DNA of 64,000 nucleotides from Phocoena phocoena. Its lineage: Eukaryota; Chordata; Mammalia; Artiodactyla; Phocoenidae. Below the pieces are notes generated by a model that saw nothing but the letters and a program-made list of their open reading frames with translations, was not told the DNA's origin and made no database searches. The translations under genes were made by a program, and so were the position numbers. This document shows positions 61,565-64,000 of the stretch, piece after piece; the first letter of the stretch is position 1; every line of letters begins with the position of its first letter. The stretch covers positions 65,445,588 through 65,509,587 of the forward strand of contig NC_089234.1 in NCBI RefSeq assembly GCF_963924675.1, read 5' to 3'.

Positions 61565-61754
61565 GGTACGCGGGCCTCTCACTGTTGTGGCCTCTCCCAT
61601 TATGGAGCACAGGCTCCGGATATGCAGGCTCAGCGGCCATGGCTCACGGGCCCAGCCGCCCCGCGGCATGTGGGATCTTCCCGGACCGGGGCACGAACCC
61701 GCGTCCCCTGCATCGGCAGGCGGACTCTCAACCACTGCGCCACCAGGGAAGCCC
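61539..61754 (-). mobile_element. CHR-2 type SINE, antisense
   Basis: A T-run, GCGGTACGCGGGCCTCTCAC to GCGCCACCAGGGAAGCCC. Duplication CTTTTTCATTTTT at 61526-61538 and 61755-61767. It lies immediately beside the older SINE and overlaps its duplication. Confidence 0.94.
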
Positions 61755-61767
61755 CTTTTTCATTTTT

Positions 61768-62000
61768 AATGTGGATGTCCGAATGTTCAAGCACCAGTTG
61801 TTGAAGGGATTATCTTTGCTGCATTGTTTTCCTTTTCTCCTTTGCCAAAGGTCAGTTGACTTTATTTATTCTCTATTCTTAATTTTCTCTTCAGTTGTAT
61901 GTTATATGCTAATCCATCCTTTCTGGTTTTTTTAAACACATGTATTTTTGAATTTTACATATTTGGTAGATTCTTGCTGTTTGGCTTTGAACAAACATAA
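61768..62000 (-). mobile_element. Old L1, antisense, continuation
   Basis: AATGTGGATGTCCGAATGTT, CAAGCACCAGTTGTTGAAGG and TTGCCAAAGGTCAGTTGACT continue the L1 that stops at 61334. The far end is approximate. Confidence 0.75.
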
Positions 62001-62409
62001 AACTTCCTTATACTTCACTCTTTTCATACGTAAAATGGAAATATAAAAATTGTTTCAACCTCGGACAGTTGTTGGATAATTTAATCATTTAATATATTTA
62101 AAGCTGCTCTTAAACAGCACCTGGCCTATGAAGTCCTTGAGAATCTAAACCTGATACTTGCTATTCTATGAATTCTTAGGAGGATTTTTTTTTTTTTTCC
62201 TGGAGAAGATACACATTTGCTTCTACAGATCTCAGAACACATTAGCCCCATTCCAGAGTTCCAAGTCTAATCAAGATTCTTCTTTTCATCACCTCCATTT
62301 CCCTACTACCTAAGTCTAAATGCCCATTACAGTACTAATGTGTGCCCTAAAAGACAATTATTTCATATTTGGTTACAACACTTTCTTTTTCCCTTTCAAT
62401 AAGTCTCCT

Positions 62410-62948
62410 TTTTAAAAAAATTAATTTTGTTGAAGTATAGTTGATTTACAATGTTGTGTTAGTTTCTGGTATACAGCAAAGTGATTCAGTTTTATATATA
62501 TATATATATATATATGTATATGTATATGTATATATTTATTCTTTTCATATTCTTTTCCATTATGGTTTAAGATATTGAATATAGTTCCCTGTGCTGTACA
62601 GTAAGACTATGTTGTTTATCCATTCTGTATATAATAGTTTGTATCTATTAATGGCAGACTCCCAATCCATCCTTCCTCCACCCCTCCTCCCCCTTGGCAA
62701 CCACAAGGCTGTTCTCTATGTCTGCAAGTCTGTTTCTGTTCCATGGCTAAGTTAATTAGTGTCATATTTTAGAATCCACATGTCAGTGATATCATATGTT
62801 ATTTGTCATTCTGACTTACTTTACTTAGTATGATAATCTCTAGTTCCGTCCATGTTGCTGCAAATGGCATTGTTTCATTCTTTTTGATGGCTGATTAGTT
62901 TTCCTTGTATATATACCACATCTTCTTTATCCATTAGTTTGTCATTGG
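62410..62948 (-). mobile_element. 5'-truncated L1 3' end, antisense
   Basis: GTTGAAGTATAGTTGATTTA, CAATGTTGTGTTAGTTTCTG, a TA-rich stretch at about 62493-62535, GTTCCCTGTGCTGTACAGTA and ACCACATCTTCTTTATCCAT. Perfect 12-bp duplications AATAAGTCTCCT at 62398-62409 and 62949-62960. Confidence 0.93.
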
Positions 62949-62960
62949 AATAAGTCTCCT

Positions 62961-64000
62961 ATCTTACTTAGATCCTGGAAATGTGATAAAATGTTTTTTT
63001 GTAAGTTATTATGTAGTGATCAAGTAATTCAAATTGTTTATTCTACTGTGAAACTGTAAGCAAAAGTCTCTAGTCTTGTCATTACCAGTCATACAAAACT
63101 ATCACAAGAGAAGCTACCCAGGAAGAAGTTTTAGTTGCTACAAATATACTTACTATCCAATTTATTCTGCTACATTGCAACAAATTGGCAGATGTTTTCT
63201 ACATTTTTTCTGATAAGAGGATAGGAAGCTATGGTTTCAAAGTGAGTATTGTTTAAAATGTTAGTTTAGATGTTAGATATTTTAATATGATTCAGAAGCT
63301 TTCTTCTATTTTACTTTTTTTTTAATACGTAGCTTGTCATTATATAAAGGACTTCCCAAAATTAGTCTTGCTATTTCATGAAAAACTCAACCAAATGATA
63401 CTTACCAAAGTGAAATCACACCTTTGTTTTTAAAGGCCATACCAAATTTCCAAACTTCCAGCTTTTTTGAGTACATTTTTTTCTCAAAAATAGGCATTCT
63501 CATATTTACTTAAAAGAAAAAAAATTCTCCCAGAAGCTTGAAAATTATTTCTAACTGACAAGGATACAGTAATTCCTCTCAGAATGAAGTGGTAGGAATA
63601 ATGACACAGAGGAGTAGAGCACATCAGCCATTCATGCTGCTTGATTTAAACTTGGCCATCAGCCAATATATAAGTAAGCATTTTTATCTTTGATACCTTT
63701 GGTTAATATTTTTCAGAGGAAATGTGGCTTTGAGGTTTTTATGATGCTATAGATTTTCCAGAAACCATTCACATATTCCAAATTGCCTCTAAACAACATT
63801 CTAGACTTTATTGTGTCTTCTGGCATTTTGCTTTTGTTCCCATCATGTAGTGTTACTTAGTGACAATATTATCTCAACAGCAGAAATTATGATTGGGAGT
63901 GCTACAAAAAAATTTATGGCTGAAAATATGAAGACTATGCCATATATATTTTTTAAAGTTACTAAAAATCTTCAGCCCTTTGTCCTGCTCTTATCCCTTA
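62961..64000. other. CTNNA3: Intron, nothing recognised
   Basis: AT-rich sequence without coding or repeat homology that I can support. Confidence 0.4.

Larger units (their letters stand above)
43622..64000 (+). other. CTNNA3: Partial CTNNA3 intron downstream of the exon
   Basis: No further alpha-catenin exon (the next should continue after the LTST-V codon) was recognised before the window ends. The intron is therefore at least 20.3 kb. Contents are L2/L1 relics, CHR SINEs and unassigned AT-rich sequence. Confidence 0.7.

Noticed and set aside
61381..61935. 184- and 127-residue ORFs
   Set aside because: Translations of two adjacent SINEs, not genes.

Overview
The window is mammalian nuclear DNA: AT-rich, spliced, and full of LINE and tRNA-derived SINE insertions. 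It is almost certainly from a whale or dolphin. The young SINEs begin with a consensus-like GGCTTCCCTGGTGGCGCAGT head followed by a CpG-rich body ending near GAGAGGCCCGCGTACCG, the CHR-2 type of cetaceans. I cannot name the species from the sequence.

The only protein-coding gene exon I can support is 43421-43621 (+), a 201-base internal exon of CTNNA3 (alpha-T-catenin) with an AG acceptor and a GTAAGT donor. The window is therefore read as two partial CTNNA3 introns: more than 43 kb upstream of the exon and more than 20 kb downstream. Exon phase is 1/1, so skipping would keep the reading frame.

The rest is intronic. 0-5 kb: degenerate L1 pieces, an ancient repeat, a processed RPS21 retrocopy with an intact 83-codon frame and perfect 16-bp target-site duplications, and an L1 3' end. 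5-13 kb: MIR, L2, an old L1 relic, a large pyrimidine microsatellite and MER5A. 13.3-15.6 kb: a nearly complete Tigger1 DNA transposon. 15.8-21.8 kb: a 6-kb L1 on the minus strand with its 5' end and 15-bp duplications, carrying a large internal ORF1-to-ORF2 deletion. 22-43 kb: CHR SINEs, an older L1 with a TA/CA microsatellite, two short Tigger-type elements, a MIR split by an L1 that is itself split by a younger L1, an old L1, and an LTR-like block at about 41.2-42.1 kb. 44-64 kb: L2 pieces, another CHR-2, a 1-kb L1, two ancient repeats, and an L1 interrupted by two back-to-back SINEs.

I found no bacterial, phage, CRISPR or defence-like content, and no RNA gene beyond tRNA-derived SINEs. 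The most informative unusual items are the intact RPS21 retrocopy, the L1 deletion scar with a 22-bp tandem duplication, and the nested insertions that give relative ages. Repeat family names come from recall of consensus sequences, not from a database search.
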